Shown: one piece after another, positions 23,399 to 31,352 of the stretch
Position numbering within the stretch: the first letter of the stretch is position 1
Layout: every line of letters begins with the position of its first letter
Assembly: GCA_035578005.1 (NCBI GenBank)
Contig: DATJYK010000365.1
Location: forward strand, 1 to 43,133
Source of the DNA: Gp13-AA77 sp035578005
GTDB taxonomy: Bacteria; Acidobacteriota; Terriglobia; UBA7540
Direction of reading: 5' to 3'
Length of the DNA: 43,133 nt
Position numbers and translations under genes: made by a program
The notes under the pieces: model-generated
The model's database searches: none
The model's input: only the letters and a program-made list of their open reading frames with translations
Told to the model about the DNA's origin: nothing

Positions 23399-26300
23399 AT
23401 GAAGGTACCATGGGCTTTCTTAGTAGCGGGTTGGTTTTTCTTGTCAGGCGCGATCGCGAAGGCGTACCCAGCGCCCTGCACCACCAAAGACGACACCGCC
23501 TATACCGCGGAAATCAAGAAGGACACCACGGAGCCCTACTTCTCCACCGAGCTGGTGGACCACCTTCCTTATAACTCCTGTGTGCCGGCGCCCGACACGT
23601 TCCTGGGCCACATCGTCGGCGCGCCCAACGTGCTCGATTACACCAAGCAGATCAACGACTACCTGCGGCTGCTGGCCAGCAAGAGTCCCCGCGTTAAGGT
23701 CTTTTCGCTCGGCAAGAGCGAAGAGGGACGCGAGATGCTGCTGGTGGCGGTCGCGGACGAGGCCACCATCGCAAACCTCGACCACTACCGCGAAATCACC
23801 GCTCGGCTCGCGGACCCGCGCGGCCTCAGCGAGACGGACGCGCAGGCTCTGGTGGCGCAAGGCAAGCCGATGTACTGGGTGGATGGCAGCATCCACTCGC
23901 CCGAGACCGGATCGCCCGAGATGCTGATGGAGCTTGCCTACCGGCTGGCAGCGGAAGAGACGTCCTTCCTGGAGACCATTCGCAAGAACTCCATCGTCCT
24001 CATCACGCCCGTGGTGGAGACGGACGGGCACGACCGTTACGTGGACATCTACATGCACCGCAAGCGCCACCCGGAAGACCTCCCTTATCCGCTGACATGG
24101 TGGGGCCATTACGTCTCGCACGACAATAACCGCGACGCGCTCACGCTTTCGCTGGCGCTCTCGAGGAACATGATGAAAGGGTTTCTGGATTGGCACGTCA
24201 CCGTTTTTCACGACCTGCACGAATCCGAACCTTATCTTTACATCTCGACGGGCACCGGTCCCTACAACGCCTGGCTTGACCCGTTGGTGACCAGCGAGTG
24301 GCAGCAGATGGCCTATTACGAGATTGAGGAGTTGACCAAGCGCGGCGTCATCGGTGTGTGGACGCACGGCTTTTACGACGGGTGGGCGCCCAATTACATG
24401 TTCTATCTGGCCAACGGGCACAACTCCATCGGCCGGTTCTATGAAACCTTCGGGAACGTAGGGGCGGACACGATGGAGCGCGAATTGGAACCGGCGCAAA
24501 CCAGCCGCGAATGGTACCGGCCCAACCCTCCGCTGCCCAAGGTGAACTGGTCGGCGCGCGACAATGCCAACATGGAAGAAAGCGGCGTGCTGTTCGGCAT
24601 GTACAACCTCGCCACACATGCTCAGGAGTACCTTCAGAACTTTTACCTGAAAAGCCGGCGGGCCATCGAGAAGGCGCGGCGCGAGGGTCCGGCGGCGTGG
24701 GTGTTTCCTGGGGACGACCCGCGACCCTTTGAGCAGGCTCGCCTCCTGAACATGTTTGAGATGCAGGGCGTCGAAGTTTCCCGACTTGATGAGGCGTTCA
24801 CGGTTCCCGCACCGTCCTCGAAAGGCTCCGACGATGAAAAGACTAAGCCCGAAAATCCTGCTGAAAAGCCGCAGGAGCACGCCAGGGAAAACGCCGGGCA
24901 AAAGCCTGATGACAAGGGCGCAGACGGCGCTTCCGCCCAGGCCACAAAGGAGGCAGCGGCCGCCAAGAAGCCCCAGTCATTCCCCGCCGGCAGCTACATC
25001 ATCCGCATGGACCAGCCTTACAGCCGCCTGGCGGACATGCTGCTCGATACTCAGTATTATGACCCGAAAGACCCCCGTTCCTATGACGATACCGGATGGA
25101 CCATGGGCGCGCTGGCCAATCTCCAGACCGTGCGCGTGGTGAATACGAGCATCCTCGACGTTCCCATGACCAAGGTTCAGGGCAAGGTGACAGTGGCTGG
25201 AAGTATCACCGGCACGGCCGGGGCAATCTACCTGATCGATAACAACGCCTCGAGCGCGCTCGCCACCTTTCGCTATCGCCTGGCGAACGTCGCCATGGAA
25301 GCAGCGGAAGAACCTTTCGAGGCGGCGGGGCAGAAGTTCCACCCCGGCGCCTTCATCATCACCAGTACCATCACCAGCGTCGATCGCGCCGCCATCGAAA
25401 ATGCCACCCACGACCTCGGCCTCACTGCGTTTGCCGTTGGCGAGAAACCCAAGGTCGCCACCCATCCCCTCGCGGCGCCGCGCGTGGCCGTCATGCACAA
25501 CTGGCAGGGCACGCAGAACGACGGTTGGTTCCGCATTTCTCTCGACGAGCTTCAGATCCCGTACACGTACATCGCCGACACCAAGGTGCGGGAGACTTCG
25601 GACCTGCGGCAGCAGTTTGACGTGATCATCCTGCCCCCACAGGGCGGCGAGCTGGCTTCCATGTTGAACGGCATTCCCATGCGCGGCAATCCCATGCCGT
25701 GGAAAAATACGGCGGAGATGCCCAACTTGTTCTCTCCCGGACTCGACACCAGCGACGACATTCGCGGCGGGCTCGGCTATTCGGGATTGGCGAATCTGGA
25801 GAGGTTCGTCAGCGAAGGCGGCCTGCTGATCGCGGTGGGAGGGGCCGCAACCTTGCCCATCGATGGCGGAATGACGCAGATGGTCTCGCTCGCGCGGCCG
25901 CAACACCTGCTGTGCCCGGGCAGCGTCCTGCTCGTCAACGTGGAAGACCAGAAGAGTCCCGTCGCTTACGGCTACGGACCGCGGCTCTATGTCTACTACC
26001 GCCAAGGCGCTCTCTTGAGGGTCAATGCGGGCTTTGGCGGAGGTGAAGAAGCGGGTAGGGCTCGCTCAAGCGGCCGCGGCTCTGCCACGGACCCCGACGT
26101 GATTCAAGGCCGGGCGTACATGCCGCCCGAAAAGCCGCCCAAGCGCACGCCGCGCGAGCAGGAGCTTTACGTCCCCGACGACGTGCGCCACTTCAGGGGA
26201 GCTTTGATTCCGCCGGCCAGTGAATTTCCGCGCGTCATCCTGCGCTTTGCGGAAGCCAAGGAGCTGCTTTACAGCGGCGAACTCGACGGCGCGCCGGAAC

Positions 26301-26482
26301 TGGCGGAGAAGCCGGCCGTTGTGGACGTTCCGCACAGCCAGGGCCACGTGCTGCTGTTCGCCACCAATCCGATGTGGCGCAACGAGACCTCCGGCAGTTT
26401 CTCGCTGTTGTTCAACGCCTTGATGAACTATCGTAATCTCGACGCGGGCCGTTCCAACGCGCCGTCTGGGCCGAACAAGTGA
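23399..26482 (+). CDS. Large secreted M14-family zinc metallopeptidase
   Basis: The 1027-residue protein begins with a signal peptide (MKVPWAFLVAGWFFLSGAIAKA), chosen because CGGAGGA lies just upstream of ATG 23399. The catalytic M14 carboxypeptidase domain covers about residues 75-430: H166 and E169 in GSIHSPETGSPE form the first zinc pair, HDNNRD at 241-246 matches the substrate-binding Asn-Arg region, and H271 or H274 in FHDLHES is the third ligand. A charged linker rich in K, E, P and A near residue 480-540 leads to a C-terminal half of about 480 residues with no family I can name, partly like a glutamine-amidotransferase-type fold (VIILPPQGGELASM). It is probably periplasmic and degrades peptides. 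Confidence 0.88.
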   Translation: MKVPWAFLVAGWFFLSGAIAKAYPAPCTTKDDTAYTAEIKKDTTEPYFSTELVDHLPYNSCVPAPDTFLGHIVGAPNVLDYTKQINDYLRLLASKSPRVKVFSLGKSEEGREMLLVAVADEATIANLDHYREITARLADPRGLSETDAQALVAQGKPMYWVDGSIHSPETGSPEMLMELAYRLAAEETSFLETIRKNSIVLITPVVETDGHDRYVDIYMHRKRHPEDLPYPLTWWGHYVSHDNNRDALTLSLALSRNMMKGFLDWHVTVFHDLHESEPYLYISTGTGPYNAWLDPLVTSEWQQMAYYEIEELTKRGVIGVWTHGFYDGWAPNYMFYLANGHNSIGRFYETFGNVGADTMERELEPAQTSREWYRPNPPLPKVNWSARDNANMEESGVLFGMYNLATHAQEYLQNFYLKSRRAIEKARREGPAAWVFPGDDPRPFEQARLLNMFEMQGVEVSRLDEAFTVPAPSSKGSDDEKTKPENPAEKPQEHARENAGQKPDDKGADGASAQATKEAAAAKKPQSFPAGSYIIRMDQPYSRLADMLLDTQYYDPKDPRSYDDTGWTMGALANLQTVRVVNTSILDVPMTKVQGKVTVAGSITGTAGAIYLIDNNASSALATFRYRLANVAMEAAEEPFEAAGQKFHPGAFIITSTITSVDRAAIENATHDLGLTAFAVGEKPKVATHPLAAPRVAVMHNWQGTQNDGWFRISLDELQIPYTYIADTKVRETSDLRQQFDVIILPPQGGELASMLNGIPMRGNPMPWKNTAEMPNLFSPGLDTSDDIRGGLGYSGLANLERFVSEGGLLIAVGGAATLPIDGGMTQMVSLARPQHLLCPGSVLLVNVEDQKSPVAYGYGPRLYVYYRQGALLRVNAGFGGGEEAGRARSSGRGSATDPDVIQGRAYMPPEKPPKRTPREQELYVPDDVRHFRGALIPPASEFPRVILRFAEAKELLYSGELDGAPELAEKPAVVDVPHSQGHVLLFATNPMWRNETSGSFSLLFNALMNYRNLDAGRSNAPSGPNK

Positions 26483-26873
26483 ATCTCTCACCCGCAGGGG
26501 GACGCTGACATGGGTTGCTGTCCTTGCCTCGATGCCAATGGACGCGTCGCACGTTCGCAACGCCATCGCGAGGTTCGATCAGGTTAAGGATGTCACTGAC
26601 AGCGAACGGGACTGTCGCATTTGCCAACATTCAAAAAGCCGCCCACTATGAGGACTACCATTGCTGCGACTCGCGAGAACGAGGCGACCATCAAGGTTAG
26701 GCGCTACGCCGGAAAGCCGATCGCCGCGAATGTCGATGGCGGCCGAGCGACGCTCTGAGCGGCGCCTCGCTGGGCTGGTGAGTGGACGTAGCGCCAAGCC
26801 GCGATTCGAAAACTCATGGCCTTGCCGCGTACCCGGCGGCGGGCATAAATATTGATCAAGACCTTCCTCAGGC
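26483..26873. other. Intergenic region without a supported gene
   Basis: This 391-base gap marks the left edge of the accessory island. A 36-codon frame at 26648-26758 (MRTTIAATRENEATIKVRRY...) has no clear ribosome site or recognised family. No terminal repeats, tRNA or attachment-like duplication was found. Confidence 0.4.
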
Positions 26874-27176
26874 TTACTGGGCCGCCTCGACGGTGAGCTT
26901 TAAACCGATCGCTTTGGTGACGGCAACCAAGGGGGACAGGCGCGGATTTCCGTGAGCCGACAGGGCCCGATACAGGCTCTCTCGCTCAACCCCGGCGGCT
27001 TTGGCGACTTTGGCGACGCCTTGCGCTTGGGCGAGGTGGCGCAAAGCAATCAGCAACACGCGGGGCTCATCCTGATCCTCCAAGGCAGCCTTGAGGTATT
27101 CAGCGGCAAACTCCGGGTGCTTCCGAAGGCGGCGCACCACGGCCTCATCGTGAGAGACGCTGGCTTTACGTTTCAT
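26874..27176 (-). CDS. HigA-type addiction-module antitoxin
   Basis: The 100-residue protein has the layout of the 'addiction module antidote' family paired with RelE/HigB-like toxins: an N-terminal segment HDEAVVRRLRKHPEFAAEYLKAALED, then a Cro/C1-type helix-turn-helix (GVAKVAKAAGVERESLYRALS) and GNPRLSPLVAVTKAIGLKL. Such proteins neutralise the toxin and repress the operon. Its ATG at 27176 overlaps the toxin reading frame by 11 bases, so the order is toxin first and translation is coupled. The gene is intact, whereas the toxin is frameshifted. Confidence 0.9.
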   Translation of the reverse strand: MKRKASVSHDEAVVRRLRKHPEFAAEYLKAALEDQDEPRVLLIALRHLAQAQGVAKVAKAAGVERESLYRALSAHGNPRLSPLVAVTKAIGLKLTVEAAQ

Positions 27177-27500
27177 GATTTTGGGCCCTTTCCTTGTAAT
27201 CCTTGAGGCACTCTAGCGCCCGCCCAATGTCTGCTGACTGTTTTCGTTTGTCACCGCCGCACAGAAGCAAGACACAAACCCGGCCGAGCAACGCGTAATA
27301 AACGCGGTAGCCCGGTCCCAATCGATCCGCAGCTCGCACAAGCCGTGGCGCAACGGCTTGGTGTCGCCAAAGTTCCCGGCGGCGAGCCGGTTGATGCGCG
27401 TCACAACCTTCGCTTGCGCGCGGGGGTCCGCCAGCCGCGACAGCCAATCGTCGAAAACATCCTTTCCGGCGCGGTCGACGTAGTGCCGAATCTCGATCAC
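27166..27500 (-). pseudogene. HigB/RelE-like toxin, frameshifted
   Basis: Two overlapping frames together give one complete toxin of the phage Gp49/HigB type (TIGR02683). The first runs from GTG at 27500 through MIEIRHYVDRAGKDVFDDWL to GLCELRIDW. The family continues GPGYRVYYALLGRVCVLLLCGGDKRKQSADIGRA, which is present but in the next frame down to a stop at 27166. One G is missing in a run now read GGG at 27317-27319; restoring it joins the frames exactly. The C-terminal strands needed for RNase activity are therefore lost from the normal product. Programmed frameshifting or a sequencing error are alternatives. Confidence 0.85.
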
Positions 27501-27506
27501 ATTGTT

Positions 27507-27535
27507 ATTGTAACTTATAGATCACGGTCTGGCAA
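27507..27535 (-). promoter_or_regulatory. Promoter of the HigBA-like operon, probably leaderless
   Basis: On the minus strand, TTGCCA (27535-27530) and TACAAT (27512-27507) are separated by 17 bases. The GTG start of the toxin frame follows the -10 box after only six bases, so transcription should begin at or next to the start codon with no room for a ribosome site. Confidence 0.65.
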
Positions 27536-27541
27536 ACAGCA

Positions 27542-27591
27542 GGATGGCGCAGACCTCTGTGGTTTGAGGTCTGCGATGTCCCGAAGGGACA
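27542..27591. repeat. REP hairpins left of RAYT gene 1
   Basis: A 10-bp perfect stem (cgcagacctc/gaggtctgcg, 8-base loop, 27548-27575) is followed at once by a 6-bp stem tgtccc/gggaca with a GAA loop (27577-27591). The 17 bases ggatggcgcagacctct at 27542-27558 recur as an exact reverse complement at 28324-28340 on the far side of the RAYT gene. Confidence 0.85.
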
Positions 27592-27631
27592 CCCTTTCGC
27601 TTGGGTGAGGGTGCAGCTATACTCGGCTTGC

Positions 27632-28231
27632 ATGCCGTTCTATCATCGCACTTACAATCGCGGCGAACTGCAGTTCATTACCAGCAGCACCTATCGCCGA
27701 GCGCCCCTCTTCTTCTCGGAGCGTTTTCGCCGCTGTTTTGTGCAGCGTCTGGAGGAAGTGCGGCAGGAACTGAAGTTCATGCTGATTGGCTGGGTTCTGA
27801 TGCCGGAGCACTTCCATCTGCTGATCAAGCCGCAGCCCGCCGAAAGCACACCGGACATCATGAAAGGGCTGAAGGAAGTGACTGCTGAGCGCATCCTCAA
27901 GACGCTTCGCCGGAACCTGCAACACGCCTGGTGCCAGAAGATGCTCGCTCGCTTGCGGTTGCCGGGCACGGTGCATGACGAGTCGCGCTACCGGCTCTGG
28001 CAGCGGCGGTTTTATCTCCTCAACGTGTACACTGAGAAGAAGCGCCTGGAGAAACTCACCTATATGCACAACAATCCCGTGAAGCGTAGATTGGTGAGCA
28101 CGCCGGGCGAGTGGCCATGGTCGAGTTGGAGGTTCTACTTCCTGAACCGTGTCTCAACGGGCTTCGATCCTCCGCATGGACCGGTTCGGTTGACCAGTCG
28201 CTTCGGGAGATCGCAGGGTCGAAAATGCTAG
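27632..28231 (+). CDS. REP-associated tyrosine transposase (RAYT), Y1/HUH family
   Basis: This single-strand DNA transposase relates to IS200/IS605 TnpA but is usually domesticated and acts on REP hairpins. The 199-residue product has the metal-binding HUH motif as H60-F-H62 in LMPEHFHLLIKP, the block RLWQRRFYLLNVYTEKK, and the probable catalytic tyrosine Y144 in LTYMHNNPVKRRLV. The ATG at 27632 is used because the conserved N-terminus PFYHRTYNRG starts there. No ribosome site precedes it; TATACT at 27618-27623 stands eight bases upstream, so the mRNA may be leaderless. Inverted REP hairpins flank the gene. Confidence 0.92.
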   Translation: MPFYHRTYNRGELQFITSSTYRRAPLFFSERFRRCFVQRLEEVRQELKFMLIGWVLMPEHFHLLIKPQPAESTPDIMKGLKEVTAERILKTLRRNLQHAWCQKMLARLRLPGTVHDESRYRLWQRRFYLLNVYTEKKRLEKLTYMHNNPVKRRLVSTPGEWPWSSWRFYFLNRVSTGFDPPHGPVRLTSRFGRSQGRKC

Positions 28232-28308
28232 GTCGCAAAATAGGCTCGCGCTGAAAATAAACGACTTAGCATTTTCATGAAGTTTCGCGGGCCAAGGGCC
28301 CTAAGTGA

Positions 28309-28340
28309 CAGACCTCCAAAAGCAGAGGTCTGCGCCATCC
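28309..28340. repeat. REP hairpin right of RAYT gene 1
   Basis: An 8-bp stem (cagacctc/gaggtctg, 8-base loop) lies at 28309-28332. With the following gccatcc it is the inverted counterpart of the left REP: 28324-28340 equals the reverse complement of 27542-27558 over 17 bases. It lies between the two RAYT genes. Confidence 0.85.
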
Positions 28341-28360
28341 GGCGGCTTTTGTATTGCTGG

Positions 28361-28389
28361 TTGCGAGTCGGTCGTGGGTCACGTAAATT
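28361..28389 (+). promoter_or_regulatory. Promoter of RAYT gene 2, probably leaderless
   Basis: TTGCGA (28361-28366), a 17-base spacer and TAAATT (28384-28389) precede the ATG at 28396 by six bases. No ribosome site can fit between the expected transcription start and the start codon. The geometry is the same as at the HigBA-like operon. Confidence 0.6.
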
Positions 28390-28395
28390 GAGGGC

Positions 28396-28893
28396 ATGTC
28401 TAGGCTGCGCCGTCCTTTTCTGTATGACCGCTACATTTTCGTGACTGTGGACTTGCTGAAGCTCAGAACCAGCCTTCAAGGACCGGGCTATCAGTGCCTG
28501 GCTCAGTCCCTGGCGAAGATGCGCGAGAAACACGCCTTCCCACCTACCGCCTGGGTATTCCTGCCTGACCATTGGCATGCCACTATCTACCCCCGGTATC
28601 CACTGACCATTTCGACGGTTCTTAAGGCTGTCAAGGTAAGCTCCATGATCTCAATCAACGTGGGCCGAAAAGAGAGGGGAGACCTCTGGCAAGGGCGATT
28701 CCCTTCGCTTCGCTCGAGGGCAAGCTTTGACCGTGCTCTGCGCACGGTGAAGGAATATCATGAGACGATCGAATACATTCATCTGAACCCGGTGCGCCGG
28801 GGGTTAGTCAAGAGGGCAGAGGATTGGAGGTGGTCCAGCGCCCTTGAATATGCGGGAAAGGCGCGGACGAACAGGAGCGACGGTGCGGGCTGA
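28396..28893 (+). CDS. Second RAYT/Y1-family transposase, divergent
   Basis: The 165-residue protein carries the HUH motif as H59-W-H61 in FLPDHWHATIYP and the likely catalytic tyrosine Y127 in IEYIHLNPVRRGLV, and ends with WRWSSALEYAG. It therefore belongs to the same Y1 superfamily as gene 1 but to a different branch, since the regions between motifs do not align well by eye. It starts 165 bases after RAYT gene 1, just behind the right-hand REP. Another REP-like hairpin follows it at 28966. The two may act on different repeat families. Confidence 0.9.
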   Translation: MSRLRRPFLYDRYIFVTVDLLKLRTSLQGPGYQCLAQSLAKMREKHAFPPTAWVFLPDHWHATIYPRYPLTISTVLKAVKVSSMISINVGRKERGDLWQGRFPSLRSRASFDRALRTVKEYHETIEYIHLNPVRRGLVKRAEDWRWSSALEYAGKARTNRSDGAG

Positions 28894-28954
28894 GGATTGA
28901 CCGTGTGAGTTTACCTGCGGATGAAAACACGCAGATTTAACAACCCTGACAAGC

Positions 28955-28994
28955 CGCAGACCTTGGGAGGCAGGCCTCCGCTACGCTCGCTCCG
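28955..28994. repeat. REP-like hairpin downstream of RAYT gene 2
   Basis: The block gccgcagaccttgggaggc continues into the perfect hairpin ggaggc-AG-gcctcc at 28966-28979 and then cgctacgctcgctcc. The word gccgcagacc and the following cgctac recur at 31461-31490, so this is a relative of that hairpin. Confidence 0.65.
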
Positions 28995-29075
28995 ATTCGT
29001 AAAGGATGTACAAGACATTACTCGTTAGGGCCTTCCGCCAAAAAAACGGCGAAAGGGTGGAGGTGCCGCGCCCGG

Positions 29076-29972
29076 TCAGCGGAACCCGGACGCGATGTAT
29101 TCGATGTTTACGACGGGCGTGTGCAGGGCCAGCAAGTTACCGGGCACACCTACCTCCTGCAGGAAGCGACGAATACTGACAGGATTCTCTCCGTTCACGC
29201 AAGCCCGGTCCCACTGCGACCAGTATTGCTCCACGTTCCAACCGCGGTAGTCGTGGTAGCCGGTCTGCTCACAGAGGTCGCCGATTTCGCAATCGCCCTT
29301 GTGATAGCCGCGGCCGTCGCGGCTGGTCACAGCCTCAGCGATTTCGTGAGATACGCAGGCGCTTACGTCGTTAATTAGGGCGCTGCCTGAAGTCTGGTGA
29401 GCCTTGTCGGTGCGAATCAGGGCGTAAAAAAGGTCGTCATTTTGGGACTCGGGATGAAATTTTGTCGAATTGTGATAGCCGCAAAAGTCATCCCGCCCAC
29501 TGAAAATAGTTGGCTTCGTTTGTGGCGGCGGAAAGAGGACGTAGAGTAGGGACGTCTCGTCGACGGCGGGCCTCTCGGGCAGGGGCAGGCTTTCCACAAA
29601 ACCTTTAATCCGTTCGCGGGCCTCGTTCATACTCAGAGCCTTAGGCGGGTTAGTGTCGTCGAATCTTGCTTGCCCGGCCACACTGCCCCTTCCCACTCCG
29701 TATTGAGCGAGCCCATTGAAGTAGGTGCCGCTAACCAGGTCGCGGCATAGCGCATAGGCGTTGTCGAGAGCGTCGGGATGGTCCTCGTAGAAGCGCCCCC
29801 AGCAGAGAACCATGACGCGGACATGCGAGATAATGGCCTTGTTGTTGGGATCAACTCCGTCCTCGTTGCCATGGCAGGACTGATTGGTGCCTTCGGCACC
29901 GATGGCGTCGCGCCTTTTGAGCGCGGAGATGTGGATTCCGGAGTGCTTGTTGGCTGCCTCGATTGTTGACAT
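29076..29972 (-). CDS. Uncharacterised protein with metalloprotease-like HExxE motif
   Basis: I do not recognise a firm family. The 298 residues start at ATG 29972, which has GGGAGG six bases upstream. The best motif is SHEIAEAVTSRDGRGYHKGD at 208-227, followed by EIGDLCE and GWNVEQYWSQWDRAC. The combination 'SHE-x-E...D...EIGDLC' resembles a group of secreted proteins, related to plant EXORDIUM-like proteins, in which the histidine and glutamate could bind zinc. No signal peptide is visible. It follows the fibre-like gene by 56 bases on the same strand, so the two are probably co-expressed. Confidence 0.6.
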   Translation of the reverse strand: MSTIEAANKHSGIHISALKRRDAIGAEGTNQSCHGNEDGVDPNNKAIISHVRVMVLCWGRFYEDHPDALDNAYALCRDLVSGTYFNGLAQYGVGRGSVAGQARFDDTNPPKALSMNEARERIKGFVESLPLPERPAVDETSLLYVLFPPPQTKPTIFSGRDDFCGYHNSTKFHPESQNDDLFYALIRTDKAHQTSGSALINDVSACVSHEIAEAVTSRDGRGYHKGDCEIGDLCEQTGYHDYRGWNVEQYWSQWDRACVNGENPVSIRRFLQEVGVPGNLLALHTPVVNIEYIASGFR

Positions 29973-30028
29973 CCTTGACCTCCCATCGTCATTGCGTCTC
30001 GCTCCGGATCAGCCGGGGCCTCAATACC

Positions 30029-31192
30029 TTACTGCAAAGCTATCAGAATTGGAATTAGGCCCTGGCCCGAAGGGAGTGGCCGCAGCGCCTTGCCTATAAC
30101 CGAACCGAATGCCCTAAGCGGATCATCAGCCTTCATCGCGTGACCAGGTGTGGGAGATGTAGTTAGCAGGTCACCTACTTGAATCGGCGCATAGCCTGCG
30201 TCAACCTTGCAGTAGACCTTGCCCAGAAGTGCCAGCGGCTTACGGTTTAGCTGCGACTCCTGCTTATCGAGGACGATACCAGGCTTGAAATTGCCCGCCC
30301 CTGATATTACCCCAGCAACGCGCTTATCATATGCCTGCCGACCCTGATGCAATGAACCTTGTTCGCCGAGTACCATAACCGTTCCCGGCTCAACTGAATC
30401 AGCTGCAGCTATGTCGAAGTCTTCGGCGCAATCTCCGGCATTAGCGAGCCTGATGTCACCAGTCACCTCTACATGGCCTTCAAAGAGTGCGGCCAAGCGT
30501 CCACCTTTCCCGTAAACCCCAACGCCGGCAGCGTTGGTGTTCACTCCGACCACTGCTCCGTGTTGAGTGGACGCGCTTTCTCCACGCACGCCCTCGCCGC
30601 TGTCGCTTTTGCCGAACACGCCCGCGCCACCTGTCGTGCTGTTGGTTATGCCGAAAACCCCCATCCAGGTTTCGCTAAATCCCCATACTCCGGTTCCACT
30701 GCTTTTGCCAAAGACGCCTGGACCTGCTGCATCACCAAGATGCTTGTTGATTCCGATTACGCCTCCTCCCAATTCTCCGGTCCCTTCGCTTTGGCCAAAG
30801 ACGCCCGGCCCGCCCGTGAACGGGTGTTCCGGGGGATGAAGGGGGGACGGTTTGGCGTCATTCACCCCAACAACCCCACCATGCGTACTGTGACTGACTC
30901 CACGAACACCTTCCCCCGTGGCGCTCTCGCCGAACACGCCGGCGCCGCCGGTGGTGCTTGTGGTTTCGCCGAAAACCCCCATCCAGGTTTCACTCTTTCC
31001 CCATACGCCGGTTCCTTTGCTGCTGCCAAAGACGCCTGGACCTGCTGCGTCGCTAGGATTCTCGTTCATTCCAACCACGCCTCCGTGCCCTGCCGCATGA
31101 CTTACTCCACGAACGCCTTCAAATTGAGTACTATCCCCGAGTATCCCGATTTCGTTCGGATGGGTTGCTTGTCCTTTATACGGTGCTGCCAT
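30029..31192 (-). CDS. Fibre-like glycine-rich repeat protein with C-terminal peptidase-G2-like domain
   Basis: The 387-residue protein is built of short repeats of the type GPGVFGxSxGTGVWG and GGAGVFGESxxGEGVRG up to residue 230, which predicts a beta-helical or trimeric fibre. Two long internal copies (about 48-111 and 154-218) match almost residue for residue. The C-terminal 140 residues (AGDCAEDFDIAAADSVEPGT, then YDKRVAGVISGAG) resemble the self-cleaving or chaperone domain at the end of phage tail spikes and related surface proteins. No signal peptide or membrane anchor is seen. The start at 31192 has AGGAGAA five bases upstream. Its role, such as surface fibre or particle component, is an inference. 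Confidence 0.72.
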   Translation of the reverse strand: MAAPYKGQATHPNEIGILGDSTQFEGVRGVSHAAGHGGVVGMNENPSDAAGPGVFGSSKGTGVWGKSETWMGVFGETTSTTGGAGVFGESATGEGVRGVSHSTHGGVVGVNDAKPSPLHPPEHPFTGGPGVFGQSEGTGELGGGVIGINKHLGDAAGPGVFGKSSGTGVWGFSETWMGVFGITNSTTGGAGVFGKSDSGEGVRGESASTQHGAVVGVNTNAAGVGVYGKGGRLAALFEGHVEVTGDIRLANAGDCAEDFDIAAADSVEPGTVMVLGEQGSLHQGRQAYDKRVAGVISGAGNFKPGIVLDKQESQLNRKPLALLGKVYCKVDAGYAPIQVGDLLTTSPTPGHAMKADDPLRAFGSVIGKALRPLPSGQGLIPILIALQ

Positions 31193-31352
31193 ATATCTTC
31201 TCCTGTGCGCCGGTTAAACCGGCAAGGTATAGTGAATTCAAGGGTCCGCTGACGACCGCCTTGCCAGGCAGGCCGCGATAGAGAACGTAGGCCGGCACAA
31301 GCGGCAGGAGGATTATGAGCGTCAGCACCAAGTATGTGTTCGTGTTTTCCAT
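31176..31352 (-). CDS. Possible small membrane protein
   Basis: From ATG 31352 the frame gives 58 residues with one hydrophobic helix (NTYLVLTLIILLPLVPAYVLYRGL) and then KAVVSGPLNSL. The helix plus 'YRxLPxxAxVSGPL' resembles the N-terminus of membrane-anchored proteins that continue into a larger domain; here the frame stops soon after, so it may be a truncated relic. The last 17 bases overlap the fibre gene start. No good ribosome site precedes it, and an alternative start at 31379 is equally weak. Confidence 0.4.
   Translation of the reverse strand: MENTNTYLVLTLIILLPLVPAYVLYRGLPGKAVVSGPLNSLYLAGLTGAQEKIYGSTV

Noticed and set aside
26648..26758. 36-codon frame in the gap after the M14 gene
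   Set aside because: No ribosome site, no recognised family, and no coding signal beyond an open frame.
27632..28893. Complete IS200/IS605 insertion sequence
   Set aside because: No accessory tnpB gene and no classic left/right ends; sequence motifs and flanking REPs fit RAYT genes better.
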